Origin: Micromonospora rifamycinica
GTDB taxonomy: Bacteria > Actinomycetota > Actinomycetes > Mycobacteriales > Micromonosporaceae
Direction of reading: 5' to 3'
Assembly: GCF_900090265.1 (NCBI RefSeq)
Contig: NZ_LT607752.1
Location: forward strand, 4,092,001 to 4,156,000
DNA length: 64,000 nucleotides
Shown here: positions 16,312 through 25,054 of the stretch, piece by piece
How positions within the stretch are numbered: the first letter of the stretch is position 1
How the letters are laid out: every line of letters begins with the position of its first letter
Made by a program: the position numbers and the translations under genes
Notes under the pieces: generated by a model
Database searches by the model: none
Seen by the model: the letters and a program-made list of their open reading frames with translations, nothing else
Told to the model about the DNA's origin: nothing

Positions 16312-17394
16312 TCAGTAGGGGTCGCCCTGGCCTGGCACCCGGCCCCGGAGCAGGCCGGCGGGGCGGCCGGGCAGGTCGGCGTCGCCGGACATCGGCGGGC
16401 CGCCGGTGTGCGCGCCGTGGGCCATCCCGGCGAACAGCTCCCGCAGCGCGGTCACCGCGTCGACCTGCGGCTGCCAGCCGAGTTCGGTCTCGGCCCGCGC
16501 GCTGGACATCAGCGGCGCGGCGAGCCCCAGCTCGACCCAGCCCGCGTCCACCGGTTGCAGCCGCAGCCGCCAGGTCAGCGCGGCGGCGGCCCGCAGCGCC
16601 GGGGCGGCCACCGGCACCGTCCAGCCGTGGAAGTGCCGGGCCACCAGCTCCGGGGTCAGCACCGGGTCCGCGGCGACGTTGAACGCGCCGCGCGCGTCAC
16701 CGAGGACCGCCCGCGCGTACGCGTCGGCCACGTCGTCGGCGTGCACCGCCTGCATCCGCAGCCGGCGGTTGGCCGGTACGAGCGGAATCCGCCCGTGCCG
16801 CAGCAGGCGCACCGGGGCCAGCGGCCCGAGGAAGTACCGGGTGATCTCGGTGCCCGCGTCCCGCTGGAAGATCAGCCCGGGGCGCAGCCGGACCACCCGG
16901 AGCTGCGGGTGGTCGGCCTCGACGGTGTCGAGCATCGCCTCGACCTCGGCCTTGTCCCGGCTGTACGAGGAGCCGGGCACCCCGGTCGCCGGCCACCGCT
17001 CGCTGACCGGGTGGTCCTTCGGACCGGGTGCGTAGGTGCCGACCGACGAGGCGTACACCAGGGCGGGCACCCCGGCCCGGACGGTGGCCTCGGTCACCGC
17101 GCGGCTGCCGCCGACGTTGGTCCGGTGCAGGGTGCGCTGGTCGTGGCTGGGCTGGATCTGCCAGCCCAGGTGCACCACCGCGTCGGCCCCCGCGAAGATC
17201 GCGGTGAGGGTGTCGACCGCGCCGGGCGCCCCGATGTCGCAGGAGTGCCACCGCACCCCGTCGTACGGCGGGCCGGCGTCCGGGCCGGGCAGCCGGCGGG
17301 CGACGCCGACCAGGTCGAGCCCCGGCTCCCTGCCCAGCCGCCGCAGCACCGCCGTGCCCACGTTGCCGCTGGCCCCCACGATCACGATCCGCAT
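16312..17394 (-). CDS. NAD-dependent epimerase/dehydratase (extended SDR)
   Basis: A 360-residue protein. The Rossmann motif is at the N-terminus, MRIVIVGASGNVGTAVLRRL (GxxGxxG), followed by VYASSVGTYAPG. The catalytic tyrosine and lysine appear as SSYSRDKAEVEAML, i.e. a YxxxK-like arrangement of the SDR family. The start is ATG 17394, because the extra upstream codons lie in a repeat tract. Substrate unknown: sugar nucleotide, or atypical SDR acting on other small molecules. It stands alone, convergent with the ZIP gene. Confidence 0.88.
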   Translation of the reverse strand: MRIVIVGASGNVGTAVLRRLGREPGLDLVGVARRLPGPDAGPPYDGVRWHSCDIGAPGAVDTLTAIFAGADAVVHLGWQIQPSHDQRTLHRTNVGGSRAVTEATVRAGVPALVYASSVGTYAPGPKDHPVSERWPATGVPGSSYSRDKAEVEAMLDTVEADHPQLRVVRLRPGLIFQRDAGTEITRYFLGPLAPVRLLRHGRIPLVPANRRLRMQAVHADDVADAYARAVLGDARGAFNVAADPVLTPELVARHFHGWTVPVAAPALRAAAALTWRLRLQPVDAGWVELGLAAPLMSSARAETELGWQPQVDAVTALRELFAGMAHGAHTGGPPMSGDADLPGRPAGLLRGRVPGQGDPY

Positions 17395-17457
17395 GCCGCC
17401 TGCGGTACCCGCTGCGCCCGGCTCCAACCCCCTACCGACGACCGGCCCCCACCCGGT

Positions 17458-17550
17458 GCCGGGCGGGGGCCGGCGTCGGGCGGGGGCCGGCGTCGGGCGG
17501 GGGCCAGCGTCGGGCGGGGGCCAGCGTCGGGCGGGGGCCAGCGTCGGCTG
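17458..17550. repeat. 17-bp tandem repeat, about five copies
   Basis: The unit CGTCGGGCGGGGGCC(A/G)G recurs about five times with almost no variation. It lies upstream of the epimerase start and downstream of the lipoprotein stop (both minus strand). It is a potential variable-number repeat with G-quadruplex character. Confidence 0.8.
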
Positions 17551-17592
17551 CCGGTGGTGGGTGGCGGGCCGGCGTCGGCCGTCGGTCGGGGG

Positions 17593-18285
17593 TCAGCCAC
17601 CCGCCGGGGTACGGGCCGGGCCGTTGTCGACGAGGCGGAACGTGCTCCGCAGCGGCGCGTCGCCCAGCTCCTCCAGGATCAGGCCCCGGCTGGGCGAGAA
17701 CTGGAGGAACGCGGACGAGTTGCTGATCGCGTACGCCCCCTTGCCCTTGCTGGCGATGGTGAACTGCTGGGTCCGCTTGCGGGCGTCGCAGACCGCCCCC
17801 TCGACGGTGAGCGGCCCGCCGTCACCCGGGTTGAGCACCTGCCAGCAGGCCGGGTCGTCGCTGGCGGGGTGGTTGTCCCGCTTGCCGTACGACTTGATCA
17901 GGTACGTGCCGGCCCCGGTCGGCGTCGGCACGAACAGTTGACGTCCACTGTCGTCGTCGACCTCGACCAGGGTGCCGCCGTCCATCGACACGCCGGACTC
18001 GGTCGACTGCACCCGGACGATGGTGACCTCCCGCTTGCCGGACAGCACCGGGGCGGCCGCCCCGGTGGTGGCCGACGGCTTCCCGGTGGGTCCGGACGGC
18101 GGAGCCGTTGTCGCCGGGGACGTCGCCGGGGCGGCGGGCGTCGTGCCGGAGGGGGTCGCGGTGGCCGACGGCGTGCCGGTCCCGGACGCGGCGTCGGTGG
18201 GTTCCCCGGCACCGTCCCCGCAGGCAACCAGTGTGCCGAGGCACGCCAGGACCGCCACCGGGGTAACCCACTTCACCTTCACCAT
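17593..18285 (-). CDS. Secreted lipoprotein with beta-trefoil-like C-terminal domain
   Basis: A 230-residue lipoprotein. The signal peptide has a lipobox ending LVAC near residue 21, so the cysteine should be lipidated and the protein surface-anchored. A Thr/Pro/Ala-rich spacer (about 25-85) precedes a globular domain of about 145 residues containing WQVLNPGDGG and a QQF-like segment (RTQQFTIASKG), reminiscent of RICIN-type carbohydrate-binding folds. ATG 18285 has GGAG six bases upstream. Binding partner unknown. Confidence 0.8.
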   Translation of the reverse strand: MVKVKWVTPVAVLACLGTLVACGDGAGEPTDAASGTGTPSATATPSGTTPAAPATSPATTAPPSGPTGKPSATTGAAAPVLSGKREVTIVRVQSTESGVSMDGGTLVEVDDDSGRQLFVPTPTGAGTYLIKSYGKRDNHPASDDPACWQVLNPGDGGPLTVEGAVCDARKRTQQFTIASKGKGAYAISNSSAFLQFSPSRGLILEELGDAPLRSTFRLVDNGPARTPAGG

Positions 18286-18465
18286 GCTGTGCTCCATCCA
18301 CCTTCCCGCGCGGGTGCGCGGCGTCGTCCACTGTGTCCTCGTGCCGGCGGTGATCGTGCCCCGGCACCGTCTGGACGCCGGCGGCCCCCTGCCGGTTTCC
18401 CCGTACCCGGGACGGGTGGGAATCAGCCACGGCGGCGCCCCCCACGGGCACCCCGGAGAGGTGAC

Positions 18466-19386
18466 ATGCATATGACCGAGAGTAATCATCATCAGCAGAG
18501 AGTTGCCGCAAGGACCCGGGCCCGGGACGCCCGCCGGAGCGGCACCCCGGTCGTGGTCCTCGACCAACCGGTCGACGCCGCCGACCGGACCGCCCGGTGC
18601 CGTTCCCGGGTACGCCGCGCGGTGTCGACCGACAGCTTCACCCTCTATGCCCAGCCCATCGTCGACCTGCGTCTCAACCAGGTCACCCGGCACGAGATCC
18701 TGCTCCGGGTGCGCAACGACATCGGGGAGCCGACCGCGCCCTGGGCGTTCCCCGACATGGCCGAACGCGTCGGTGAGATCCTCGCCGTGGACAAGTGGGT
18801 CATCGACCACGCGCTGGCGCTGATCGGCCGTGGTGCCCAGACCTCCCATTACCAGATCAATGTTTCCGGAAAGTCACTCGCCGATCCGGGGCTGCTCGAT
18901 TTTGTGAACGAGGCGATCCGTCGGCACCGGGTCAAGCCGGAGTGCCTGACCTTTGAGATCACCGAAACCGCCCTCATCGAGAACCGCAACGAGGCCCTGG
19001 CCTTCGCCACCGGGATCCGACAGACCGGCTGCCACCTGGCGCTCGACGACTTCGGCACCGGATACGGTGCACTCACCCATGTGAAATACCTCCCGGTGGA
19101 CCTGGTGAAAATCGATGGAATGTTCGTCGTCAACCTCTGTCATTCGCCGGCCGACCAGGCGGTCGTGTCGAAACTGACCGAGCTGTGCCACACCCTCGGC
19201 ATCCACGTCGCCGCCGAGTACGTGCAGGACGAGGGGACGCTCGAACTGCTGCGCAGCTGGGACGTCGACTTCGCCCAGGGCTACCGGACCGGGCGGCCCG
19301 AACCGATCGCGGTGACCCCGAAACACCAGGTCCAGACGATCGAATTCGAACTGCGGCTGCCACCGCAGTACACCGCCATGGGTTGA
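18466..19386 (+). CDS. EAL-domain cyclic di-GMP phosphodiesterase-like protein
   Basis: A 306-residue stand-alone EAL domain (about 55-285) with no membrane segment or GGDEF. The EAL tripeptide reads EIL (RHEILLRV). The remaining catalytic set looks intact: INVSGKS, FEITETAL, LALDDFGTGYG, VKIDG, AEYVQDE and FAQGYRTG supply N, E, D/D, K, E and Q, so hydrolysis of c-di-GMP to pGpG is plausible. ATG 18466 follows GGAGAGG. It lies upstream of, and co-oriented with, the conservon. Confidence 0.88.
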   Translation: MHMTESNHHQQRVAARTRARDARRSGTPVVVLDQPVDAADRTARCRSRVRRAVSTDSFTLYAQPIVDLRLNQVTRHEILLRVRNDIGEPTAPWAFPDMAERVGEILAVDKWVIDHALALIGRGAQTSHYQINVSGKSLADPGLLDFVNEAIRRHRVKPECLTFEITETALIENRNEALAFATGIRQTGCHLALDDFGTGYGALTHVKYLPVDLVKIDGMFVVNLCHSPADQAVVSKLTELCHTLGIHVAAEYVQDEGTLELLRSWDVDFAQGYRTGRPEPIAVTPKHQVQTIEFELRLPPQYTAMG

Positions 19387-19650
19387 GTGGGGGCCGGCGG
19401 GAGGGCGTCCGGCCGCCCCGCGCCCGGCGTCGACCGCCGACTCCCCGGCGGGTCGGGGCACCGGCCGGCCGGCGGGCGGGACGGTTCCGCCACCGGGCGT
19501 GTCGGTCAACTCCCGAATCGATCGCTGACCTGCACGGCGGGGCGCGACCGTCCACTGTCGGCGAATCGCGGCCGAGCGCGGGACCGGACAGACGGTAAGG
19601 TTGGCACACATCGGCGTCGGCCAGTGGCGCCGACGTCTGGTGTCTTAGGC

Positions 19651-22185
19651 TTGACCAGGATTGGATACGACGACTTGGCGCACAAACAGGCCGACCGCGA
19701 AGACCCGCGCCGCGCCTCAGACGATCAGGCCCCACCGACGACTCCGGGTGGGCGTTCCGGTCGACCGCAGTCAATCAAACGCCGCGTGATCAGGCTGGTG
19801 CTCATTCCCAGTGTCGTCGCCCTGGTCGTCTGGCTCGTCGCCTCCGGCTATCTCATCTTCCAGGGTTTCTACAACCGTCAGGTCGCCAACAGCGTCCGGC
19901 AGGTGTCGATCCCGGCCGTCTCGGCGCTCTCCTCGATCCAGCAGGAGCGGCGGTTGAGCGTCAGCTACCTGACCCAGCCCTCCCGGGACCTGGGCCGGTT
20001 GATCCAGCAACGGCAGCAGACCGACCAGCGGGTGGCCGCCCTCCGGCCGGTCGCCGACTCCGCGCTGGCCAACGCCCCGGACTCGATCGTGTCGCGGTGG
20101 AAGACCCTGGCCGGCCTGCTGGACGAGCTGCCGAGCGTGCGGAGCACCATCGACTCCCGGTCGGCCGACGGCTCGGGTGTCTACGACTTCTACAACCGGC
20201 TGCTCGACGCCGCCACCGGCCTGTTCGACACCCAGGCGAGAATCGTCCCCGACGTCACCGCCGCACAGGGGGGCATCGCGGCGACCGAGGCGTTCCGCGC
20301 CAGTGACCTGATGTCCCGCGCCGGCTCCACCATCGACGGCGCGTTCGGTGCCCGTACGCTCAGCCCGGAGGACCATCTCGATTTCGTGAGCCTGGTGGGG
20401 GCGTACCACGCCGGCCTGAGCAACGTCGCGCCGCACCTGGAGCCGGAGGCCCGCGAGCGCTTCGCCGCGATCACCGCGAGCAGCGCCTGGCGGGAGCTGG
20501 TCGCGGCGGAGAAGGCCCTGGTCAGCAACGGGCCGTGGCGCTCCGGCGCACCCCGTGCGCTGTCGTTCAACCGGACCCAGTGGGAAACCCTCACCCGGCA
20601 GGTCTCCGACGACCTGATCAATCTGACGATCGTCCAGGCCGACGAGGTCTCGGCCCGCACGCTGCGCACCGGCAACACCCAGCTGCTGACCGCCTCCCTG
20701 GGCAGTCTGGTCGCGCTGCTCGTCGTCATCGCCGCGATCATCTGGGCGATCCGCCAGTCGCAGATCCTGGTCGACCGGGCGCTGTCGGTCCGCCTCGCCC
20801 AGCTGGGCCGCGACGCCGAGGCGGTGGTCGACCAGAAACTACCGGCCATGATGGACCGGCTCCGCCGCCGGGAAAAGGTCGACCTGGCCGCCGAACTACC
20901 CCTGCCCGAGTACGGCAGCGACGAGATCGGCCGGGTCGCCGAGGTCATCAACCGCTCGTTGCAGGCCGCGGCGGGCGCGGCCGTCGACGAGGCGAAGACC
21001 CGGGCGGCGGGCATCGCGATGCTGATGGGCGTCGCGCGCCGCCCGCAGCGCCCCCTGCAACGCGGCCTGAAGGTCATCGAGGACCTGCAGAACCGGATCG
21101 GGGACGAGAAGCTGCTGGCGGAGCTCTTCGACATCAACCACCAGCTCACCCAGACCCGCCGCTTCCTGGAGAACCTCGTCATCCTGGCCGGCGGCCAGAT
21201 CGGCCGGCGCTTCCAGAACCCGGTGCCGGTACGCCGGGTGCTGCTGGCGGCCTTCGCGGAGGCCCAGCAGTACCAGCGCATCACGTTGCGCAGCGCGCCC
21301 GACGTGGCGGTCGTCGGTCCGGCGGTGGCCGGCACCGTCCACCTGGTGGCCGAGCTGCTGGACAACGCGCTGACGTTCTCCCCGCCGGAGACCACGGTCT
21401 GGGTCACCTGCATCGAGGTCAAGCGCGGCATCGCGGTGGAGATCGAGGACGCCGGTGTCGGTATGCGGGCCGACGCGCTGGAGCAGGCGAACGAGCTGCT
21501 CGCCACCGCACCCACCCCGGACGTGACGGCGCTCAAGGACGGTGCCCAGGTCGGCCTGCACGTGGTGGCCGAGCTGGCCAAGCGGGACGGCATCCAGGTC
21601 AGCCTGCGCGCCTCGGCGTACGGCGGCCTGTTGGCGATCGTGCTGCTGCCCGACCGCGTGATCGCCAGTGACCCGTTCACCGCCGACCTGGACCGCACCG
21701 ACCCGGGCGGCGTGCCGCTCGGTGCCGTCGCCACGGCGATGTCGCGCCCCGGTCTCGGCGCGGTGCTGCCGGCCGGCAACGGCCGGCGGGAGCTGCACCC
21801 CGCCGCCGGTGCGCGGCCCGCCGCGATGGCGGCGGCGGGCGGATCGGTCCGGGCGGCGGCCGACCCGGCCGGCGATCGGCGGGCTGAGCGCACCGGGGGC
21901 ACCATGACCGACGTTCCGGCACAGCGCGGCGCGGTCCGGGGCGGCTCGTCCGCCCCCCAGGTCGCCGACCGGCCGCCACTGCCGCACCGCCGGCCGCAGC
22001 AACACCTCGCCCCCGAGCTGCGGGAGGACGGTCTGACCGGCCAGAAGCCGGACGTGGCGACGACCGCCCGCTCCCCCGAGGAGGCCCGGGACCGGTTCAC
22101 CAAGTACCAACGGGCCTGGGCCGCTGGCCGGGCGGCGAAAAACGGGGACTCAGCCAGCAGAGACGACCAAGGCAGGAAAGTATGA
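19651..22185 (+). CDS. Conservon sensor kinase (CvnA-like) with nitrate/nitrite-sensor-type extracellular domain
   Basis: About 844 residues if TTG 19651 is used, or 836 from TTG 19675; no better-supported start is visible. A membrane helix (about 50-75) is followed by a large helical extracellular NIT-like region, a second helix near 350-372, HAMP-like segment, and an atypical ATPase with LVAELLDNALTFSPPETTV and DAGVGM. A classical phospho-acceptor histidine is not obvious. The C-terminal 160 residues are low-complexity Pro/Ala/Arg. It is the first of four cvn genes; the stop overlaps the next start by ATGA. Confidence 0.88.
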   Translation: MTRIGYDDLAHKQADREDPRRASDDQAPPTTPGGRSGRPQSIKRRVIRLVLIPSVVALVVWLVASGYLIFQGFYNRQVANSVRQVSIPAVSALSSIQQERRLSVSYLTQPSRDLGRLIQQRQQTDQRVAALRPVADSALANAPDSIVSRWKTLAGLLDELPSVRSTIDSRSADGSGVYDFYNRLLDAATGLFDTQARIVPDVTAAQGGIAATEAFRASDLMSRAGSTIDGAFGARTLSPEDHLDFVSLVGAYHAGLSNVAPHLEPEARERFAAITASSAWRELVAAEKALVSNGPWRSGAPRALSFNRTQWETLTRQVSDDLINLTIVQADEVSARTLRTGNTQLLTASLGSLVALLVVIAAIIWAIRQSQILVDRALSVRLAQLGRDAEAVVDQKLPAMMDRLRRREKVDLAAELPLPEYGSDEIGRVAEVINRSLQAAAGAAVDEAKTRAAGIAMLMGVARRPQRPLQRGLKVIEDLQNRIGDEKLLAELFDINHQLTQTRRFLENLVILAGGQIGRRFQNPVPVRRVLLAAFAEAQQYQRITLRSAPDVAVVGPAVAGTVHLVAELLDNALTFSPPETTVWVTCIEVKRGIAVEIEDAGVGMRADALEQANELLATAPTPDVTALKDGAQVGLHVVAELAKRDGIQVSLRASAYGGLLAIVLLPDRVIASDPFTADLDRTDPGGVPLGAVATAMSRPGLGAVLPAGNGRRELHPAAGARPAAMAAAGGSVRAAADPAGDRRAERTGGTMTDVPAQRGAVRGGSSAPQVADRPPLPHRRPQQHLAPELREDGLTGQKPDVATTARSPEEARDRFTKYQRAWAAGRAAKNGDSASRDDQGRKV

Positions 22186-22613
22186 CCCACTCGGCATCGC
22201 AGAACGATCTGACCTGGATCCTCGACGATCTGGTGGAGGTCCCTGACGTTGTCTACGCGGTTGTCCTGTCCACCGACGGGTTGATCGTGCAGAAATCCAC
22301 GTCGCTCCCGCAGGACGCCGGGGAGCTGCTGGCCGCCGGCGCGTCGTCCCTGCACAGCATCGCCGCGGGGATGGGCCGGCGTTTCGACAGCGGCCCGGTG
22401 CAACAGGTGATCATCGAGTACGAGGGGCGGACGCTGTTCGTCGCCGCCGCCGGCCAGAACGCACGACTGGCGGTGCTCTGCGAGCAGTCCGTCGACATGG
22501 GCACCGTCGCCTACGAGATGAGCCGCCTGGTGACCCGGATCGGCGACTACCTCGGCTCGGAGGCCAGACTGGACAGCGGCACCCTCGTCGATCGACCAGG
22601 ATCGAAGCTATGA
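22182..22613 (+). CDS. Roadblock/LC7-domain protein (CvnB-like)
   Basis: A 143-residue Roadblock/LC7 fold with DDLVEVPDVVYAVVLSTDGLIV at the N-terminus, the characteristic first strand-helix. In conservons the B component acts with the GTPase (D) like MglB with MglA, as activator or scaffold. It overlaps both neighbours by ATGA, which implies translational coupling. Confidence 0.93.
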   Translation: MTHSASQNDLTWILDDLVEVPDVVYAVVLSTDGLIVQKSTSLPQDAGELLAAGASSLHSIAAGMGRRFDSGPVQQVIIEYEGRTLFVAAAGQNARLAVLCEQSVDMGTVAYEMSRLVTRIGDYLGSEARLDSGTLVDRPGSKL

Positions 22614-22975
22614 CGTACGACGTGTGGGATGGTGACGACGAGGCGGAGGCCGGCCGGCTCGTGCCGCTCTACATTCTGGTCAACGGCCGGACCAGCCCCC
22701 GGAACACCAGCCTGGACCTGGCCACCCAGGTGATCGCCCTGCCGGCCGACCCGAGCCGGTTGGAGCTGGAGTACCGGGACATCCTCCACCAGTGCAACGG
22801 CTGGATCTCCATCGCCGAGATCGGCGCCTACCTGCACCGCCCGCTGACCATCACCAAGGTGATGGTCGACGTGCTACACGAGCAGGGGTTTCTGGACATC
22901 GGCTCGCCGGCGCAGGAGAAGATCGCCGACCGGTGGCTGCTGGAGACGGTGCTCGCCGGTCTGCAGCGGATCTAG
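22610..22975 (+). CDS. DUF742 protein (CvnC-like)
   Basis: A 121-residue DUF742 member with RLVPLYILVNGRT near the start and a winged-helix-like second half (IAEIGAYLHRPLTITKVMVDVL) typical of the family. In conservons it is the third protein of a membrane-associated complex resembling a eukaryotic-type G-protein system. It is coupled to cvnB by ATGA. Confidence 0.93.
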   Translation: MTYDVWDGDDEAEAGRLVPLYILVNGRTSPRNTSLDLATQVIALPADPSRLELEYRDILHQCNGWISIAEIGAYLHRPLTITKVMVDVLHEQGFLDIGSPAQEKIADRWLLETVLAGLQRI

Positions 22976-22994
22976 ACAAGAGGGACTGATACAC

Positions 22995-23549
22995 GTGGAT
23001 CGGAAATCGGTGAAGGTCGTCGTGGCGGGCGGCTTCGGCACCGGCAAGACCACCCTGGTCGGCTCGGTCAGCGAGATCCCGCCACTGGTCACCGAGGAGG
23101 TCCTCACCCAGGCCAGCGTCGGCGTGGACGACATCACCGGGGTCGAGGGAAAGACGAGCACGACGGTCGCGCTGGACTTCGGGCGGATCACCATCAGCAA
23201 CGACGTCGTGCTCTATCTCTTCGGCACGCCGGGGCAGGACCGGTTCTGGTTCATCTGGGACGAGCTGGCCCAGGGCGCGGTGGGCGCGATCGTGCTGGTG
23301 GACACTCGCCGGCTCGGCACCAGCTTCCCGGCCGTCGACTACTTCGAGCGCCGGGGCATCCCCTTCGTCGCCGCGGTGAACCGGTTCTACGGCGAGTGTC
23401 CCTACACCGAGGAGGAGATCCGCGCCGCGCTGGAGCTGGACCCGACCGTGCCGCTGCTGTGGTGTGACGCGCGCGACCGGGCCTCCAGCAAGCAGGCGCT
23501 GATCGAGCTGGTCCGGCACGCGCTGTCCCGCCTGCCCGCCACCGCCTGA
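22995..23549 (+). CDS. Conservon GTPase (CvnD-like, MglA/Ras-type)
   Basis: A 184-residue small GTPase. The P-loop is GGFGTGKTTLVGS, the switch II region LYLFGTPGQDRFW, and the G4-like motif AVNRFYGE. It is the output component of the conservon. The GTG start is 19 bp after cvnC with a purine-rich leader. The upstream c-di-GMP phosphodiesterase is a possible functional neighbour. Confidence 0.93.
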   Translation: MDRKSVKVVVAGGFGTGKTTLVGSVSEIPPLVTEEVLTQASVGVDDITGVEGKTSTTVALDFGRITISNDVVLYLFGTPGQDRFWFIWDELAQGAVGAIVLVDTRRLGTSFPAVDYFERRGIPFVAAVNRFYGECPYTEEEIRAALELDPTVPLLWCDARDRASSKQALIELVRHALSRLPATA

Positions 23550-23597
23550 GCCCCGCCGCCGGGCCGACAGGCCGCCGGGCCGCCACCGCCCGGTCGC

Positions 23598-24995
23598 TCA
23601 CCGCTTCCGCGGGAGCGGCGCCAACCGCACCTTGAAGTGCCGCAGCAGCGGTGGCGACGAGACCACCCGGTAGCCGGGTACCCGCTCGGGCTCCTTGGCG
23701 ATGTCGGCGAGGACGGCGGCCACGTAGTCGAGGTGGGTGTCGGTGTAGACCCGGCGCGGGACGGCCAGCCGCACCAGCTCGAACGGGGCCGGGGTGACCA
23801 GCCGGTGCCGGTCGTCCATCCCGCCGAGGTAGAGCGAGCCCAGCTCGGCGCAGCGGATGCCGCCGTCGAGGTAGAGCTGGCAGCCGAGGGCGTGACCGGG
23901 GAACTCCTGTGGCGACAGGTGGGGCAGCAGCCGGCCGGCGTTGAGGTAGAGCGCGTGGATGCCGGGCGGCGCGACGGTGTCCACCCCGGCCTCGTTGATC
24001 AGCCGGGCCAGCCGGGCGGTGGAGGCGGCCCGTGCCGCCAGGTACCGGGGATCGACCACCTCCCGCAGCCCCTGGGCGAGCCGTTCGAGGTCGTGGCCGG
24101 CGAGGCCGCCGTAGGTGGAGAACCCCTCGGTGGCGATCAGGTTCGCCTCGCACCGGGCGTGCAGGTCGTCGTCGCGCAGCCCGATGAGCCCACCGATGGC
24201 CGACAGGCCGTCCTTCTTGAGACTCACCACGCAGCCGTCGGCGAGCCCGAAGACGTGGCTGGCGATCCGCCGTGGCGTCCAGTCCCGGTAGCCCGGCTCC
24301 CGTTGCCCGACCAGCCAGGCGTTCTCGGCGAACCGCGCCGCGTCCAGGAAGAACGGCACCCGGTGCCGGCGGCACAGGTCGCGGACGGCGGTGAGGTTGG
24401 CGATCGACACCGGTTGCGCGCCGAGGCCGTTGTTGGTGACGGTCATCAGGACCAGGCCGACCCGGTCCCCCTCCGGGCCGGCGAGGGTGGCCGCCAGCGC
24501 GTCGAGGTCGATGTCGCCCTTGAACGGTTCCCGGCTGTCGAGGTCGGAAGCGGCCGGGCAGGGCAGGTCCCGGGGCTCGGCACCGGCCAGCGTGACGTTG
24601 GCGTGGGTGGTGTCGAAGTGGGTGTTGCTGAGGCAGAGCTGGCCGGGTTTCAGCAGGCTGGTGAAGAGCACGCGTTCGCCGGCCCGCCCCTGGTGGACCG
24701 GTAGGACGTGCGGATATCCGGTGAGGTCCCGGACCTCGTCGCGGAACCGGAACCAGGAGCGTGCCCCGGCGTACGACTCGTCGCCGAGCGCGGCGGCGGC
24801 CTCCTGAGCGGCCGAGGTGGCACCGGTGCCGGAGTCCGACAGCAGGTCGACGGTGATCTGGTCGGCGCGCAGGTTGAACGGGTTGAACCCCGCCTCCGTC
24901 AGGGCCACCCGCCGCTCCTGCGGGCTCAGGAAGGGGATCGGCTCGACCACCTTGATCCGGTACGGGGGCAGCATCTCGTGCGCGTCCACGACCAC
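23598..24995 (-). CDS. Tryptophanase (beta-eliminating aromatic amino acid lyase)
   Basis: A 465-residue fold-type I PLP enzyme of the tryptophanase/tyrosine phenol-lyase family. The PLP lysine lies in SLKKDGLSAIGGLIG (about K261); LTGYPHVLPVHQGRAGE and DAARFAENAWL are family hallmarks. It cleaves L-tryptophan, or a substituted derivative, to the indole, pyruvate and ammonia. GTG 24995 follows GAGGAG. It is the second gene of a minus-strand pair behind an indole prenyltransferase, so its natural substrate may be a prenylated tryptophan. Confidence 0.92.
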   Translation of the reverse strand: MVVDAHEMLPPYRIKVVEPIPFLSPQERRVALTEAGFNPFNLRADQITVDLLSDSGTGATSAAQEAAAALGDESYAGARSWFRFRDEVRDLTGYPHVLPVHQGRAGERVLFTSLLKPGQLCLSNTHFDTTHANVTLAGAEPRDLPCPAASDLDSREPFKGDIDLDALAATLAGPEGDRVGLVLMTVTNNGLGAQPVSIANLTAVRDLCRRHRVPFFLDAARFAENAWLVGQREPGYRDWTPRRIASHVFGLADGCVVSLKKDGLSAIGGLIGLRDDDLHARCEANLIATEGFSTYGGLAGHDLERLAQGLREVVDPRYLAARAASTARLARLINEAGVDTVAPPGIHALYLNAGRLLPHLSPQEFPGHALGCQLYLDGGIRCAELGSLYLGGMDDRHRLVTPAPFELVRLAVPRRVYTDTHLDYVAAVLADIAKEPERVPGYRVVSSPPLLRHFKVRLAPLPRKR

Positions 24996-25054
24996 AGCTC
25001 GCTCCTCGGGGGAAATTCAGGGGTGTCCCGTTCCGGCCCTGCCGGTCGGGGTCG

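Noticed and set aside
16222..19386. Very long plus-strand open frame ending in the EAL domain
   Set aside because: The upstream 700 residues are shadow of the epimerase, repeats and lipoprotein on the other strand; ATG 18466 with a ribosome-binding site begins the EAL protein.
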